Both the position numbers and the translations under genes were made by a program. Under the pieces are notes generated by a model. That model saw nothing but the letters and a program-made list of their open reading frames with translations. It made no database searches and was not told the DNA's origin. From NCBI RefSeq assembly GCF_001507335.1, contig NZ_LMAH01000008.1, forward strand, positions 94,158-158,157: a stretch of DNA of 64,000 bases, given 5' to 3'. The DNA is from Chryseobacterium sp. JAH (GTDB taxonomy: Bacteria > Bacteroidota > Bacteroidia > Flavobacteriales > Weeksellaceae). Below are positions 62,572 to 64,000 of the stretch, piece by piece (position 1 is the first letter of the stretch; every line of letters begins with the position of its first letter).

Positions 62572-62589
62572 TAAAGATGAAATCAAAAC

Positions 62590-62622
62590 AATCCCTTTCT
62601 CACAGTAGAAGGGGATTTTTTA
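62590..62622 (+). terminator. Terminator after sprA
   Basis: AATCCCTTTCT (62590-62600) pairs with AGAAGGGGATT (62607-62617) with one G-T pair, followed by TTTTT. Confidence 0.85.
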
Positions 62623-62838
62623 TTGTATATAGCAGTTCGGTTATATTTTAAAACAAATAATAAACAAGGTAGCGACACTTGTATAAGCAATGCTCTTTAT
62701 TAATATTCAAGATGCATTTCCGAGCAAGCAAAATTCCTTCTCCAGGCTCCAATCTTCAAGCTTATTAAATAATCATTTATTTTCTTTGAGCATATCTCTA
62801 TTTTGAATAAATTTGTCACTATTAAATAAAAAATAAAA

Positions 62839-63216
62839 ATGAACACACCATCAGAATTAAAGTACACTAAAGATCACGAGTGGGTAAAGATCGAAGGTAA
62901 CATCGCTACGATTGGGATTACAGACTTTGCACAGGGAGAGTTGGGAGATATCGTTTACGTAGATGTAGATACTGTAGATGATGACATCAATGGAGGAGAC
63001 GTTTTCGGAAGTGTGGAAGCTGTAAAAACAGTTTCAGATCTGTTCTTACCTATTTCAGGAAAAGTGATTGAATTCAACGCTGCTTTAGAAGATCAGCCGG
63101 AATTACTAAACACTGAACCTTACGGAAACGGATGGATTATCAAATTAGAGATTGCTGACGGTGCAGATCAGTCAGAATTGCTTTCTGCTGAAGAATATCA
63201 GGCAATCATTGGATAA
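62839..63216 (+). CDS. gcvH: Glycine cleavage system H protein
   Basis: The 125-residue lipoyl carrier protein has the lipoylation site K63 ([13 protein letters not shown]) and the family motif [30 protein letters not shown]. It shuttles the aminomethyl group of glycine between the P, T and L proteins. The other subunits are not in the window. A VanZ-family gene overlaps its 3' end. Confidence 0.96.
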   Translation: MNTPSELKYTKDHEWVKIEGNIATIGITDFAQGELGDIVYVDVDTVDDDINGGDVFGSVEAVKTVSDLFLPISGKVIEFNAALEDQPELLNTEPYGNGWIIKLEIADGADQSELLSAEEYQAIIG

Positions 63217-63571
63217 GATTTCAAACATATTTATTAAGATACTGCCCATTTATTGGGCATTTCTTACTTATATGCTCCTGCGTCCGGGAGTAGAAAACCA
63301 TGAATACTTCTTTATGTTCAATGGCATCGACAAATTTTTGCACTTAGGAATATTTGCAATGCTTGGTTTTTCGTTTATGGCGGCTCTACCAAGAATTAGG
63401 TTCTCTTACTTTTTTCAGATCATCCTTATCTATGCATTCCTTACAGAAATCCTTCAAGAGGAAATGGGTCTCGGCAGATCTATGGAAACCTTAGACATCG
63501 TTGCTGACACTATCGGTTGCCTTCTAGGCTACTATATATATAAGATGCTCATCAAACGATACTTTAATTAG
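63209..63571 (+). CDS. VanZ family membrane protein
   Basis: The protein has about 120 residues from the TTG at 63209, which overlaps the gcvH stop. An earlier in-frame ATG at 63152 would add residues that do not look like the family. Features: [12 protein letters not shown], then [49 protein letters not shown] and three or four membrane helices. This matches VanZ-like proteins (teicoplanin-resistance family name; function mostly unknown). Coupled with gcvH in many flavobacteria. Confidence 0.85.
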   Translation: MDKISNIFIKILPIYWAFLTYMLLRPGVENHEYFFMFNGIDKFLHLGIFAMLGFSFMAALPRIRFSYFFQIILIYAFLTEILQEEMGLGRSMETLDIVADTIGCLLGYYIYKMLIKRYFN

Positions 63572-63634
63572 AAGCGAATTTTCTACGGCTTCATTAAAAT
63601 TTCTTTAAAAACAACTCTTGCTTTCTTTTCTCTA

Positions 63635-63730
63635 GGAGCTTTTACCCGCTATGCACTGTATCTTTTTTAGATAGTCTCTGCGTTGCCTGTGGAATCTAAA
63701 AAAGGATGCCGTTTCTATCGGGGCTAGGGC
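63635..63730 (+). repeat. Palindromic intergenic repeat-like element
   Basis: The element begins GGAGCTTTTACCCGCTATGC and ends GTTTCTATCGGGGCTAGGGC. The middle forms a hairpin, TCTTTTTTAGAT (63661-63672) with ATCTAAAAAAGG (63694-63705). The two ends recall an extragenic repeat I have seen in flavobacterial genomes. Only one copy is in the window. Confidence 0.5.
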
Positions 63731-63920
63731 AGCAGCACTGTAAGCTTTACAATCCCATAGATAATTTCTCAATCTCCCACACAATCATCGATCATCGATC
63801 ATCCATCGCCCTACATTCTATAGTCAGTATCCATCAGTCAACATTGCCAAAATTTTTCTCACATGAATTCAGCGAGTTACCGATGAATATGAATTAAATT
63901 TAAACATAATGTTAAATATA
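63731..63920. other. Intergenic sequence with a short tandem repeat
   Basis: No convincing gene. ATCATCG occurs twice in tandem, followed by ATCATCC (63784-63804). Confidence 0.45.
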
Positions 63921-63953
63921 TTTGGAAGTAGAGGGGAAAACGTACTACTTTTG
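63921..63953 (+). promoter_or_regulatory. Promoter reading off the right edge
   Basis: TTTG (63921-63924), a 21-base gap and TACTTTTG (63946-63953) fit a Bacteroidota promoter. The transcript would start near 63960. No start codon or RNA gene is recognised in the last 40 bases. Confidence 0.5.
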
Positions 63954-64000
63954 CCCCACTGAAAAACGAGAGAGATTCGGTAGCGCAGAAGAGCCTTTAG

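Noticed and set aside
54922..63571. The ruvA-sprA-gcvH-vanZ cluster as a new system
   Set aside because: This gene order is a known feature of flavobacterial genomes with type IX secretion.
63706..63897. A 63-codon open frame near the right end
   Set aside because: It begins in the palindromic repeat-like element, runs through the ATCATCG tandem repeat and has no protein-like composition.

Overview
The window is AT-rich chromosomal DNA from a member of the Bacteroidota, most likely a Chryseobacterium-like flavobacterium (Weeksellaceae). Several things support this. The type IX secretion translocon gene sprA lies in the order ruvA-sprA-gcvH. A secreted protein carries a C-terminal type IX sorting domain. 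Many start codons are preceded by A/T-rich leaders rather than Shine-Dalgarno sites. Several starts have the Bacteroidota -7 element TAnnTTTG upstream, and the tRNA gene does not encode its CCA end. No phage, insertion sequence, CRISPR array or rRNA gene is visible.

Layout. 1-5721: the 5' end of a probable sensor kinase gene, a TonB-receptor-like outer-membrane barrel, an M1 peptidase and an FKBP lipoprotein. 5838-8425 (minus): a four-gene unit of unknown protein, 7-TM protein, histidine kinase and LuxR-type regulator. 8588-11182 (minus): clpB. 11544-28980: the phenylacetate (paa) catabolic region, with a TetR regulator, paaK, paaE, paaABCD, paaG, a four-helix-bundle gene, paaH, paaI, paaJ and paaY, then a small membrane protein, an esterase, paaZ, an SMI1/KNR4 protein, a methyltransferase and a second crotonase. 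29079-38036: lipoproteins, an orphan methyltransferase and a long run of small, mostly membrane-protein genes with a winged-helix regulator, a metallophosphoesterase and a Coq4-like protein. 38113-42421: an envelope protein, a lipoprotein with dtd, greA, a HIT protein and clpX. 42496-46157: a type IX secretion cargo, a tiny TM protein, a thioredoxin-fold protein and tRNA-Met. 46866-50915 (minus): DUF3810, a sugar MFS transporter, plsC and gtrA. 51145-63571: a small coiled-coil protein, an N-acetylglucosamine kinase-like protein, maeB, ruvA, sprA, gcvH and a VanZ-family protein. The last 430 bases hold a palindromic repeat-like element and a promoter whose gene is outside the window.

How the genes work together. 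PaaK activates phenylacetate to its CoA thioester. PaaABC(D)E epoxidises the ring, PaaG isomerises it to the oxepin, PaaZ opens it, and the crotonase, PaaH and PaaJ carry out beta-oxidation. PaaI and PaaY are accessory. A palindrome with the architecture reported for the Thermus PaaR operator lies at the predicted paaK transcription start, so the upstream TetR gene is the likely repressor.

The most unusual structure is in the spacers of this operon. Almost every spacer from paaE to paaY is an imperfect palindrome made of short units (AATTTGAAAATG on the left, ATTTTCAAATTA on the right). One copy is split by a four-helix-bundle gene whose start codon lies in the left arm and whose stop codon lies in the right arm. 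This suggests a repeat family of which the gene-bearing copy is the full form. Other leads are a terminator-like hairpin in the greA leader, an intergenic small-RNA candidate after tRNA-Met, and a PaaZ with an added DUF1569/DinB-like domain.
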